This document shows, piece by piece, positions 24,501-36,100 of a stretch of 64,000 nt of DNA. Position numbers and translations under genes: made by a program. Within the stretch, counting starts at the first letter, position 1. Every line of letters starts with the position of its first letter. The stretch covers positions 4,700,001 to 4,764,000 of the forward strand of contig JALDNG010000016.1 in the NCBI GenBank assembly GCA_024349245.1, written 5' to 3'. Source of the DNA: Neodontobutis hainanensis (Eukaryota > Chordata > Actinopteri > Gobiiformes > Odontobutidae). The notes under the pieces are model-generated. The model had not been told where the DNA came from. It did no database searches and saw nothing but the letters and a program-made list of their open reading frames with translations.

Positions 24501-27500
24501 AAATTAACACCCTGCCACCATCACCTCACTCGTTGCCATCAACATCCCCACTGCCCACAACCGTCTAAAATGTTTGTGCTTTGTGCTCACCCCATTTACC
24601 GTCTCTATATCTCAATTTGACCTTTGTGTAAATGTGCACTGCTGGCCTTCACAACAAAGCTCTGAGTTTACACAGTGTCAGAGCACAGTCAGTGACTTGT
24701 ATTCACATTTAAAAAACAGTTTTAGATGAACTTCTATCTATTTCTATCCAAAAAATAAAATTGCTCTTGGAAGCCATAGAATTCAGCTAGCTTTCAGTCC
24801 TTTAACAGCTTGACACATGGTTTTAAATGTCACTTATCACAGAGGTACATAAGTGCAACAAATAACTTGCTTGGTAATTGTGTGACAGAATGTACTGAGG
24901 GACAGGGCACTGCTAACACTGCACAAACTGAGGACATAGTAGATGAAGCCGGACTGACGTTAACACGAGAACTGAACAGAGCAGAGACAGCAGATTTCTC
25001 AGGCTGTTTCTCAGGCACAGTCTTTGCATTCAAACCACTATTTACCTCAAACCCACCCTATTTTTCCCAGTAACCTTTTGTCTGTATCATCTCCTCTCTC
25101 TTTTCCTTCTTCACTCAGATAGAAAATCTGTTTCATGTTTAAAGCATCAGTGCAGTTGTTGGGCAGACTGCAGAACACTTGGAGTGTATGGGATTTTTTT
25201 TAGTGTCTTTGTCTCCCATTGGCCCAATGCTCACATTTCATGTTTAGTCTATGATGATATGATTATTCTTTGATTACTAATACAATTAAGGACTGTAAAA
25301 GGGTATTTTTCTTTTCTTTTGACAAGGTTTTCCTGTACATGACAGGATGTAATGGCATAGAAATTAGGTGTAATCCACAAAATGTATGGGGACCCCACCC
25401 AAGACTGCTGTCCACAGGTGCTGCCCCTAACCTCTGTGGTGAGAGTTAGTCTTACAAACCATTTACGACTTTAATAATAATTAACATGGTATTTTATTTT
25501 CAATGGTAAATGTCATGTAATTAGTTCTAGCAGCAGAATGGATAGTATAATGATGATCTGATGTTTTCCAAGTATAGAAAGAATCTTCAGACACCGCACA
25601 TTAAAGAAATGAAAAAAAAAAAAAACAGCTTTGGTACAATCAAAACCTTTCTGCTACTACTTTGTCTTATCTGCAGCACATCCACTACTGCCACTGCTGT
25701 TTTGTGTGTCCTAATTGTTTATATATATTAACATTCAAAAAACTAGACAGCTCGGTTCAGGTGACACCCTGTAATTTGACTTTCTTGCCTTTCTCCTGAG
25801 AAGAGAAATGCAATCTGTGGCAATCTGCTTTGTGTGTGTGTATATATATACTTGTGGGTCTCTGCAAAGTGTAATCTGGGGTTGTCACAGGGCCCCATGC
25901 CACTCTCTGTATGCTAATCAATGAACGGAGCTCTGCAAAGTCCCTCGTCTGCCAGCTAAAGCCCACACCTCAGTGCTGATATGTCTATTAGCCACATGTC
26001 AAAGTCCCTCTTTGTTTCGGTCTCATCCTGTCGCTGCCCTATCTCATCATCTGCACTCATTCAATTGTTCCTCCGCTCGGTAATTTTGGGTCGCCATTTC
26101 TTGCCTCAAAATCTCTGTCCTTATCCATAGTCTGTTAATGGATAAACAACTCTTGCTGCCTTTTCCACTGTTACTACAGTTCTATTCAGACCTAATGAGT
26201 ATCAACACGCTAAATCTTATTTATGAAATAATTCATTATTAAGTGGTAAGTACTTTTTGTTTAGGATAATACACACTGTCAATTTTACCATGTATTTGTT
26301 CACGTATGTTTTTTTACCTTAAACAACTGTAAGGTTTAATTTGATTTAATCAGAATTTTAAACTGTATTACTCAGACTACAAACTTTAATCTAAATATCT
26401 ATTTTAATACTGTTACATGGACATTTTACAGGTGTTAGCCATCACCCCAGCTCTAGTTCAACTGAGGTAAAAATGGTAAAGCCTACCATTTAACTGTAAT
26501 GATAGCTTAGTTATTGGCCTACATCAGTAAGAGCCTTAGATACTTGGCTCTATGTGGCTTTATGTTGTTGACTAGGGCCTTCATTTGTCACATAGACTGG
26601 TATTTTACATAATGATAATGTCGTGTGATTGTCCAAAAAATGTCATAAAACTGGCCTCCATTACATGTGTCTGCAGTTAGCAAAAGCATGCAATAATAGT
26701 TAGTTTAACCTGCTATTACTGCTTTTATAATGTTACATGCAGTACTCACAGTAAAGTATACTGTAAAGTATAGAAGAAAGTGAAGTTGTGTTTGAAGAAG
26801 ACAGAACGGCAGAGGTCAGATAAAATGACACATGCGCTGTCATGTATTTGTCTTAATGCTTTAGCCAGAAGACAACATGGCTGACAGTCAGACAGGCAGG
26901 TGACGAGCAGACAGTTCTCAGGGAGTGAGACAGGCAGCAAGCCTTGGCATTTTACAGCAGATAAGTAAGCTATCAGAGGAGGGGGATAAATAGCAGAGTA
27001 AAGATTGGTCCCGCCCCCCTCAGAGAGGAATGGGGGGCCACAATGCAGGCGTGGTGGGCAGATAGCCCCCTGCTCTCATTATACTCTGCCTAATCCAAAA
27101 CGATGTTTACTCAGTGAGGGAGACAGAGAGGCAGAGAAGGGCCGCGCTTATCGAAGCCCTGCACAGTCCTGCGAGCGTGTGTTAAAATGAGCCTATTCCA
27201 ATGGAAAAAGGGATCAGAAGTGTCTCCAAGGCAGACACTGTTGGCGAGAATGTTGATGCTTATCGCGCTCTGCCTGGCTCTTGTGGTGAAAGGCGAATAG
27301 GCTATCTGCAGTGTCTATTCACAGCATGTGTGTTTACCAGAGCAGCCTGCCCCAATGATCGTTTAGTAATTACTGCTATTGTTACCACACTGCTATCACA
27401 AGTTCAAGCCTTTAAAATGTAAACCGGATTCAATATATCACTGGCTCAAAGTCTCTTAGAGACAGTTACAGGTTTCTGATTTTGAAATATTGAAAATTTT

Positions 27501-28715
27501 TACATATCTAAGAACTTAGCACAACCTGTGTTTCATGTCAGCTGGTAGCAACAGGTAAATGCAACATTAAAACATTTGCTCATTGCTCCTATCTAAGAGT
27601 ATTTATGCAGTTTTGTTTTCTAGTCTAAACACATAGACATATCATCTTCTCTTTACTCTAACATTGCTTCAGAAATATCTTTTACTAATTTCTAAATGAT
27701 ATTTACTATAAAGACACAAACCAAGCACAAATACAAATGTATTACTCAGAAATGTCCAATATGAATTAGAAACTGAGCTGCATGTATTCAATGATTAATA
27801 ATTTATTTATCCACATCAGTGCACTCATCTGTCATCAGGTTTGGGTTTTTGTATGAAGAAATGAAGCATTTAATCTACATTTGTCTCACATTTCAGAAAA
27901 AGATGTAAATCTGTGGTTCTGCCAACTGCTCTGAAGTGTCCATGTTTGGGAAGCTGCTTCTTTTAGTATTTCCTTTGATATCTCACTTTTATGCTGAGTT
28001 TCCAAATCACACAAGAAGGATGCAGCTCTCTGGTGCCTCACTGTGGCACACAAACACACACTAACTTCACTTAACCTCTGTCTTTCTCCATTTACAGCCT
28101 CTCTTTTGACTGTGGGATTGCTGCGTTGTAGTGAACTGTACTTCGTTTGCTCTACATGGCTGGGGTAATCCAGGCCTCCACTAACGTAGCCGTGTGAGAG
28201 GACAGATTGTCAGTTGATCATGGCTAGCTGAGAGCCTTATCCCTTATTGGATCGACCATGGAGGAGGCTTAAGAATTATCTGAGGCCTTGCTTAATGTGG
28301 AGACAGATCACCGCCAGAGAGCCACGGAGCACCAAGATGCACCAGGCCTGAGGCGAGAGGAAAATGCTATGTGTGTTTCACTATGTAGCAGCAACAGAGG
28401 AATGAGCGGCATCACGGACCACTTAACCTCATCTTGACACCACTCTCAGTCACCTGAACTGTTTTTCTTACCATCCACAACTGGCTTTCTCAAAGGGTTC
28501 TTTCATTCCCAATGAGCTCTAATATTAAGTGTTTATTTGAAAACCACTGCATCATATTACCTCCATTTTTTCTTTTCATGGCTAATTATCTTGCACAGTT
28601 GCAGTTAACATTGTTAAGTAACCATGGCAAAATGTATACTGTGTGTGCAAACTTCTGAATATGTTGCCAGTTAAAAAAAATACATAATTATAGTAGTTAT
28701 ACATAAAAGGATCCA
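21521..28715. other. Non-coding DNA, presumed upstream camkmt intron
   Basis: No exon, RNA gene or complete mobile element was found. Around 22120-22420 and 23200-23370 the sequence is GC-balanced, free of simple repeats and unlike its AT-rich flanks, making both candidates for conserved regulatory DNA. Short poly-A and (GT)n/(TA)n runs occur near 25612-25626 and 25830-25850. Confidence 0.5.
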
Positions 28716-29162
28716 TTGTCTCTACTGTATGTACAATGTAACACACTGTGTAACAAACTGTAATAACATGTAACTACATAGTACATACATACATACCCTA
28801 ATACTAACCCTACCCACAATATGTAAGTACACATAGTTCCATTATGTATGTACTATGTAGTTACGTTATTACATTTACATTTATTCATTTGGTTGACGCT
28901 TTTATCCAAAGCGACATTGTTCTACAGTAATTACCAGTGTTACAGCCACTGGAGGCAAGGTGGGTTAAGTGTCTTGCCCAAGGACACAACGACAGTATGA
29001 ACTATTGGGAGAGTGGGAATCGAACCGCATACCTTTCAGTTAAAGGACGACGCTCTACCCACTGAGCTACTGTTATTACAGTTACACAGCTGTAACAAAC
29101 TGTAATAACATGTTACTACAGTTAACAGTTTATTACATTGTACTTAATGAAGTAGAGACAAT
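28716..29162. mobile_element. Foldback (palindromic) element split by a SINE
   Basis: Terminal inverted repeats start TTGTCTCTACT on the left (28717) and end with its complement on the right (about 29161). Internally, 28770-28790 and 28844-28864 are perfect 21-base inverted repeats. Without the SINE insertion (28874-29080) the element would be about 240 bases and almost wholly self-complementary. No protein is encoded. Superfamily unknown. Confidence 0.75.
28874..29071 (-). mobile_element. tRNA-derived SINE nested in a foldback element
   Basis: On the - strand: A box TAGCTCAGTGGGTAGAGC, B box GGTTCGATTCC (perfect), the same core CTTGGGCAAGACACTTAACC as the SINE at 20.9 kb, then a different tail with CGCTTTGGATAAAAGCGTC and AAATGAATAAATGTAAATG. 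It is flanked by perfect 9-base duplications GTTATTACA (28865-28873 and 29072-29080), the mark of LINE-mediated insertion. The intact boxes and duplication suggest a fairly young insertion. Confidence 0.88.
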
Positions 29163-30902
29163 ATATGTGTACTGTAAAATCAGTAAAAGTGTCACCAAAA
29201 AAATAAAATAAAAATAAAATAAAAGCAGTTAGGGAAGAAATATAGGGGTTCTCTATATATGACATTTCTGATTCATTTTCAGACACATGTCATATAATGA
29301 ATTGATATATGTTTTACTTGATATAAACAGCAGCGGAAAGTTTGCAGATTATATTAGACTAAAAGTGTAAAATAGTTTGTAAGGGAATGTCATGAATAAG
29401 AAATAGAAATAAGTACCACAACCAAGCGCCACAATACTGTATCTTTGATCTTGAAAGCTTAATGTGCCATCAAACTCCTAACCTTCGACGGCTGCCCTCA
29501 GCAGAAAATCACACATGCCTGACAAAGGTAGTTAGAGAAAATGTATTTTTACTTTGTTAATCTCAAATAAATTGAGGTTGCAAATAGTATGTTATATGAA
29601 GTAACTACTGGGATACCACCTGGAGAACCTGGAAACTGACTGACCAAATTTTTAGTCATTAACAATAGAATGGCCTAAACAGTCTGATGAAATTACTACT
29701 GTCCTGGAAATGTCCATTATATATCAATGATATATCAGGACTTTGAATCTAAAATGTAAAACCCAACCAAATAGTTTCATATCAGTCAAAATGGATAATG
29801 ACGATTTTTTTAGCCTATAGTGTTTCTATAATGTTTAAAACCCAGCTGGCCTCAGGAAAAGTAGCAGTTAATGTTTAACTATCCTGTTTCCTTTTTTTTT
29901 CTTTAAGTCTTCCTTTTTGCACACACCTCTACTGAGTATTGACAAGCCTCTCCTGCTATTGGCTTAGGTTGATTACACCAATTGGTCTTACCCGGATTTG
30001 GTGTTCACTCCTCGTGATCTCTTTGCTGGCTCAAAACACTTTGGGAATTCCCTGGAAGAGCTTGGCCCTGTGCTTACTTTCTAAGTTTGCTCTGCTTAGT
30101 CTTACTTGTGGCCCAAACCTGGATAAGCAGCAGAAAATAGAAGGATAAGTCCATCCCGGGGCACGTGATTACAAATGGCTATAGGGCAGATTAAAGCTCC
30201 CTGGGTCAACACCGGGTCACCGCAACCAGGATACACCAGGGTTTAGGGTCAGGTTTACTTGGATCTGATTGGTCAGGCTCTCTGAGGCCTTTCAACTCCG
30301 AGATGTTCTGTGTCAATGAATAATCAAATGAGATGTATCCAAACATTTCTCACACATATTGTATTTTGTAGCCTCTAGAATACGATTGGTGCAAAAAAAA
30401 AATACGCTTGCCTACAACCTATTTAAGGTTGTCTTTTATATTGCACACAGTACATACAATATACATGCTACATCCATGTACACTTTGTTAGAAGTTTATG
30501 GACAAATCTGCAACATTAATCAGTGAGGACTAAATATTACCCCACTTGTCAATCAGTGTTTCATCACTTATTTACCAGATTCATGTTTTTACAATTAGCT
30601 TTCTAATCCTGGTAATTCCATGACTGGGTTGCCAATAGATTTGCTAAATACTAATAAAAGACTGAATACTTTATATTTCCCAGGGAGAGTAATATCAAAC
30701 TTATTCACATGCTCTGTCACACAAATCTTATTGCAATGAAAATGCTGTTCCATCAGGTTGCAAAATTAATTGAGAATAGTTTAAGTTAAATCAAAAAAAC
30801 ATCAAACATGGTATGAAAGCTCAATAAAGCCTATATTTACGCCATAAGCTCTGCATCTCCTACAAAGTACCTGGACTAACTGGTTCAACTAAATCATAAT
30901 AT

Positions 30903-30903
<1 letters not shown>
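29163..30903. other. Non-coding DNA, presumed upstream camkmt intron
   Basis: AT-rich sequence with an A-rich AAAAT run near 29198-29224. No exon or recognised repeat. The part from about 30130 to 30310 is more GC-balanced but not otherwise distinctive. Confidence 0.5.

Positions 30904-30990
<87 letters not shown>
30904..30990. repeat. (CA)n microsatellite
   Basis: About 43 uninterrupted CA units. It produces a spurious poly-Cys/Val frame on the - strand. Long alternating purine-pyrimidine runs can adopt Z-DNA. Confidence 0.98.
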
Positions 30991-30994
<4 letters not shown>

Positions 30995-33066
30995 CAAGTT
31001 AACAGCCTTGCCTAAGTTCTTGACACCAATCAAATGGCCACAAACCCCCCCACACACACTTTGGTTTCCTCATCTTGTAATTGAAGGTGAGAAATAATTT
31101 CATTATCCTGAGGAGGAGTAATCTGCTCTCTCTTCCACTGATCCCTTCATTTCCTACAGTGCACCATGACCTCACACAAACACTATCACACACCAGCACT
31201 TCCTATCACCTCGGCCTATTAATGGTATTGGAGTTAGGGATTAAACAGCAGATTCACATATGCTTTACAAAGCTTTATTACTTAGTGCTGTCTGTCTCAC
31301 TTTGCTCTCACACACACCTTTTGCATAAAGTTAATCTAGGATTGTTGGGCTCAGTGAGAGGACAGAAACAGGACTTTTTTTTTTTGCGAGATGGCTTCAT
31401 TTGGAGAAGCAGACATGAGTATGTGGAGGTCACCGGCTCTTGTGTGTCAGGGATGTGTTGTCTAAAGGTTGATCATGTGCAGTGTCATGTTGCATTACCA
31501 CCCCCTGCTGCTCAGCCGGTTTCCTCAGAAATGTACACAGTGTGTGGGCAGCTCTTAGTGTCAAGGTGTCATAGATTTGTCTCTTTAGTGATTAAAATGA
31601 ACAGAACCACACCAAGGACAAGCACATTTCATTATAGATTAAACTCAAAACTGATGATTAGTTTGCCCAATCAGAGAGAGTGAACCCACTCAAGAGACGT
31701 TGTGGTATATCTGTCACAGACACTGCATACAGCACTCTATTTCTTCTGATCTGTGTTATACTTTAAGTGAATCACGTCTTAAAGGCGTCTGTGAGTCATG
31801 TGACATCTAAAATCAAAGGACTGCTGTCTTAATGACAGATTTCTGTGACACAAGCTTGGACAAACCCAACTGCAAACTTTAAAATTTACTTCAATTGAAT
31901 TTTTTTGTTATATAATCATGGAACCATATATTATTAAGAGTAAATGAGTCTTGCTATTGGAAACCATAGGGGCCCATATGATTTTTTTATTATTTTTTTT
32001 GGTACTTTATTCACAAAATGGCTTTAAGTGAGAGGTTAAGTCATTCTAAACTTTCCCCCAGTTTGTGACAAGTGTCTGTTTTGAAGCGACACAAGATGAA
32101 ATTTTAAAACGTCATCTCTTAAAGTCGAACATGTCTTGACACTCCAGTAATGCACTATATATTTACTGGCTGTCACTGTTTGTGTGTGCATGTGTGCACA
32201 ACACGTCTAATGAGGAAAAGGCATATTTGGACATTTTATCAATAGGCATTATTAAATCCTGCTTGCTTGAGCTAATCTCAGCCGACCGGAGTGTGAGTGT
32301 GGAGAGAAGAGAAAGCAGTGATGTCTGCCCCGTGAGGTGAAGAGAGCCCGTCTGTAAGCCGCTTATTATATCGACTACCACCTTTTCCCCCCTCCCTCCC
32401 TGGTTTTCTCGTTACCTCACTCATTTTCTGTCCGTTCCCCGCTTGCTTTCTCCAATTCATTCCTTCTATATTTTCATTTCATTTAAACACACAGTCAGTT
32501 GCATATGCGCACACACTAGCAGAGCCAAGCTCAAGCTCCCTGTTCAAAGCCAGACGCAGAAAAGCCCAAGTTTTATTCAAATGACTGTTTACTTCTTCCA
32601 CTGCCAAGTTGTGTGGTTTTGTCGGGAGAGAGACAAAATAGCACTAAGTGTGTGCACGTTAGTGTATGTTACATGCACAGCAGAAGGAGAAGGGCTGACA
32701 GTAGGTGATAAGCCAGACAGGCCTGCTCGCTGTGATTATCACCCACCGGACCCCCTGTCTCTCACACACACACAAGCCCAATGAGGGAGTGTGTTGCAAG
32801 GATTTAGGATAGACAGACAGATGGACAGAACACAGAGACAGAGAAGCCTTGGATCACAGGCAAGGTGGAAAGCACAAGAAAAGCAAATGAACACAGGCTG
32901 CATAACACAATGCAATTATGTTACACAGTCATTGTTTTGATATTTCTCATTTTTACTTGCTTGATGTTGAGACGCTGGAATTGAAGCAGCTCCAACAACA
33001 GTAGTTAAATATATGTCTGTGTGTTGGTAGCGTGACGTTTAACCCTGCTGTTCTTTCTGTTTTTAG
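30991..33066. other. Non-coding DNA upstream of the first recognised camkmt exon
   Basis: The tract contains the longest open frame in the window (31081-31683, + strand, 200 codons), without recognisable motifs and probably fortuitous. CA-rich and GA-rich short tracts occur near 32490-32780. The last bases form the polypyrimidine tract and acceptor of the 33067 exon. Confidence 0.5.
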
Positions 33067-33127
33067 GTGTGTGGCCGTCTGAAGAGGTGATGGCTCACTA
33101 CTGTCTGCAGAATAGCAACTTGTTCAA
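33067..33127 (+). CDS. camkmt: camkmt coding exon (VWPSEEV block)
   Basis: The exon follows a pyrimidine-rich tract ending in TTTTAG and stops before the strong donor GTGAGT. The first two bases finish a codon begun in an upstream exon; then VWPSEEVMAHYCLQNSNLF is read, and the last two bases (AA) pair with the next exon's G to give Lys. This is the segment just before the SAM-binding loop. It is the most upstream exon I can recognise in the window. Confidence 0.93.
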
Positions 33128-36100
33128 GTGAGTCCCATCTCTCAAACATCTTCATGGTTTTGGACAAATTTTCAAAGTTTCTAATGCATACATAGGGTTC
33201 TGTTTTGTTATAGGATACCAAATAAAAAGTTAAGGGTAGTCATGTGGTCATATCTGATCTGCTGTTTTATGTAAGATCAAGAACCATTTTTTCAGTTGGC
33301 GTGGAGACCCGGGATCAAATCTCACACAGGTCATTTGACCAATGTCATTACCCTGTTTTTACCCTGTTTCCTGTCAACCTTCTGTCTACTATCAAATAAT
33401 AAATACAATAAAAAACATGTTTCACATAAAATATTATTATAATTATATTACGATATCAAGACAAGCATTTACTTTGTTGTTTATTTCTACATAAAACTTA
33501 CTTAAATACAATAAAATATTACCTTCATGGTATTACAAATTACTTACTTACTTACTTACTTATAATTTGAATAAAACACAAAATTAAATGAATAAATATG
33601 ACAATGAATAACTGAAGTTGAATGTGTAATATCTTGTTGGCAATAATGCAATCAGAATGTCCAGGTTTTTTGTTGTATAGTATTGAAAACCTACTTAATT
33701 TACTAAATTTGAACAAAATCAACCTTAAGAAACAACTTTTCTAACTTTACTATCTGTACCAAACACCAACCTAAAATATGTCATGTTGAATGTAAATGAC
33801 TCGTGTCAGTGTGCACTATTCCACGCCACGTTGCTGTGCGCTGCTCTTTCCCCTGCTCGCGTGTGCTGAACAGTGGCCTGCCCTGCGGCATGGGGCTGAA
33901 AAACGCCCAGGCACCTTTGATTTCCACTCAAGGTGGAACATGACCCTTTGATTTGCTGTTTTAACATTCAAGAGGCGGGAGGCGAAGAGGAGAGGGGTAT
34001 CGATCAGAGCGGCCAAGTGAAGGTCAGCTTTAGAGGGAGGCAGGATGAAAGCGGGCAAGGGGAGCGATGCAGGGCTAGGGGAGATGAAAGAGGAAGAGGA
34101 TGGAGAGAGGGGTTGAATGAGCATGCAAGCGGCACGACCGAGTGTGTGTTTCTCAGATTTCCCGCTGATTGAGCTTGTGCTCCTCGATGTTCAGTATTCA
34201 GCTTTCAGGTTGACGCTTGAATTGATATTTCTTAGCCTGCTGTGTTTACTGTGTAAGTGTATATGCACATCTCTGTACATGTGTGCTAAGCTGCAGCTTG
34301 TGGCCAGCTAAAGTAAATCTCACAGTTGTGTGTTTTCTCTTCTGGCACGCTCACTGTGGATCTCTCAGGGGCGCCGTGTGTGAGTTAGGAGGAGGGATGA
34401 CTTGTCTGGCCGGGCTCATGGTAAGTGAGACACACATAAACACGCGCACAGGAGAAGTGATTCACTAATGAAACTGACTCCCACCGATCAATACGCAAAC
34501 AGCATGTGCACACAGCATCTTTACCTATTCATAATAGCTGTCATCCTCTGGCGCTGTCTCTTCAGTGTCCATCACATATCTTTGCAAGTCTTCATTTGAC
34601 TTGAAATACTTAAACCCACAGGACATTATTCTCATTCAGTTAATATGTGTATGTCATTTGTCTATTATAGTGTGATTGATTTTAACAAAATATTAAAACG
34701 CTTGAAAATTACTTAAATTACATGCAACTGTTATTTAACTGATTTAACTTATTCACTTTATAATATATGTTCCCATGTCCACACAACATCTGTACCAAGC
34801 CACCTATCAGTCTATCTCCCTAGAGCTGGTGTAAGAAATCAAAGATCCTGTCTCTTTTGCACAGTGTGACACAATTGAGCTAATTGTGCAAAAGAAATGC
34901 ACATTCTAGTAAATAATAATTGTCATACAGCATATATCATATATCATGTCTCTTTCCTAATGTGCAGACCACCCCAGCAGTAGACGCCAGCTCTATCAAC
35001 TATCTCAGCTGCTAAAAGCTGTGCTCCATTGACATGTTTCACACTCACACACATACACAGCTACACTTAGATATACTGTCAGTCATAGGGTTTATTAGCT
35101 TGGGTCTTAAGGGCCCCTCCACATAACAGGCGTCAGTGTCCCATCGATTTGCCAGCTACCAGCCTGTCTGTGTGTTTGTGTGTGCTTGCATGTGTGTATA
35201 CACGCTCAGTTTTATCTCTTGGCAGTCAATACGCCATGTTTTGACATTGGCTTGAGATGGAATCCTTCTTTCACACATCTCCTTCACCTCCTTCTCCTGC
35301 ACAAACCGACACAGACACCACCTCTGACACCGATCACAATTTCCAACTTGCAATAATTCCTCTTGTTTTTGTTCTGTAAACAATCTATTTTATTCTCCTA
35401 TGTTTTTCCTATTCTCATACCTTTAGCCATCTCTTCATGTTCTTAAGACATACCTAGCAGACGTCTCAACTGCTACTGCATGATACTGTATGTGTCGCTT
35501 TCATAGTCTAATTCTGTACAGTGTTAAATACCAACTTCTTTTTGACAAACCTTGCACAAATTAACATGTGATATAGTGTGTGACAGTGCATGTGCGCCTG
35601 GTGCTGTTGGTAGGTCATGGTATATTGCACACTGGTTGCCATGTTAGGCTCCTGATCTTCCAGTTGGATGCTCTGATCTGAGCCTGGAGGACTCTTCCTC
35701 TGTTTGAGCATATGGTGAGATGCGTAGTACCCAGTGACCCTCTGCTCATGCCTCCTGGGACATGGACCAGAAGGTGGTGTGAATCAGTCATTTTTGTATG
35801 ATTTCTTTCCTTTATGGTACTTTGTTACTTTTAGCAGTGTTGCATATTGTTAAAAGTGTCACTGTAAATATCACCTTCAATATGTCTTGAATGTTATGGC
35901 TATTTGGCTTGAAATGGGCCTATGCGTTTTAGAATGGCAATTTATTGGTCACCCAAATAACGTTCGGAACACACTGCTGTGACAATATGTATTTCTACTG
36001 CATGTGTTGTACGGTACATCTCAAGGTATTCTGCCAACACTATGCATGTTACACAATACTCATGTTTACCTGCTTGTGTATATGCAGACCCACACTTCTT

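Larger units (their letters stand above)
33128..34368 (+). other. camkmt: camkmt intron, 1.2 kb
   Basis: GTGAGT to CTCAG. Besides the degenerate SINE it holds an ACTT tetranucleotide run (33541-33561) and a purine-rich stretch at about 33970-34110 shortly before the motif I exon. Confidence 0.85.

Noticed and set aside
30860..31057. Cys/Val-rich open frame (- strand)
   Set aside because: It is the translation of the CA repeat. The frames at 41649-41843, 52379-52603 and 52478-52687 are rejected for the same reason.
31081..31683. Longest open frame in the window (200 codons, + strand)
   Set aside because: No recognisable domain, low-complexity parts (poly-Phe from a T run, Ser/His-rich CA patches), no clear splice or promoter context. 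Most likely fortuitous.
33541..33561. Regularly spaced repeats suggesting a CRISPR-like array
   Set aside because: It is a simple ACTT tandem repeat without spacers; no CRISPR array is expected or seen in this vertebrate DNA.
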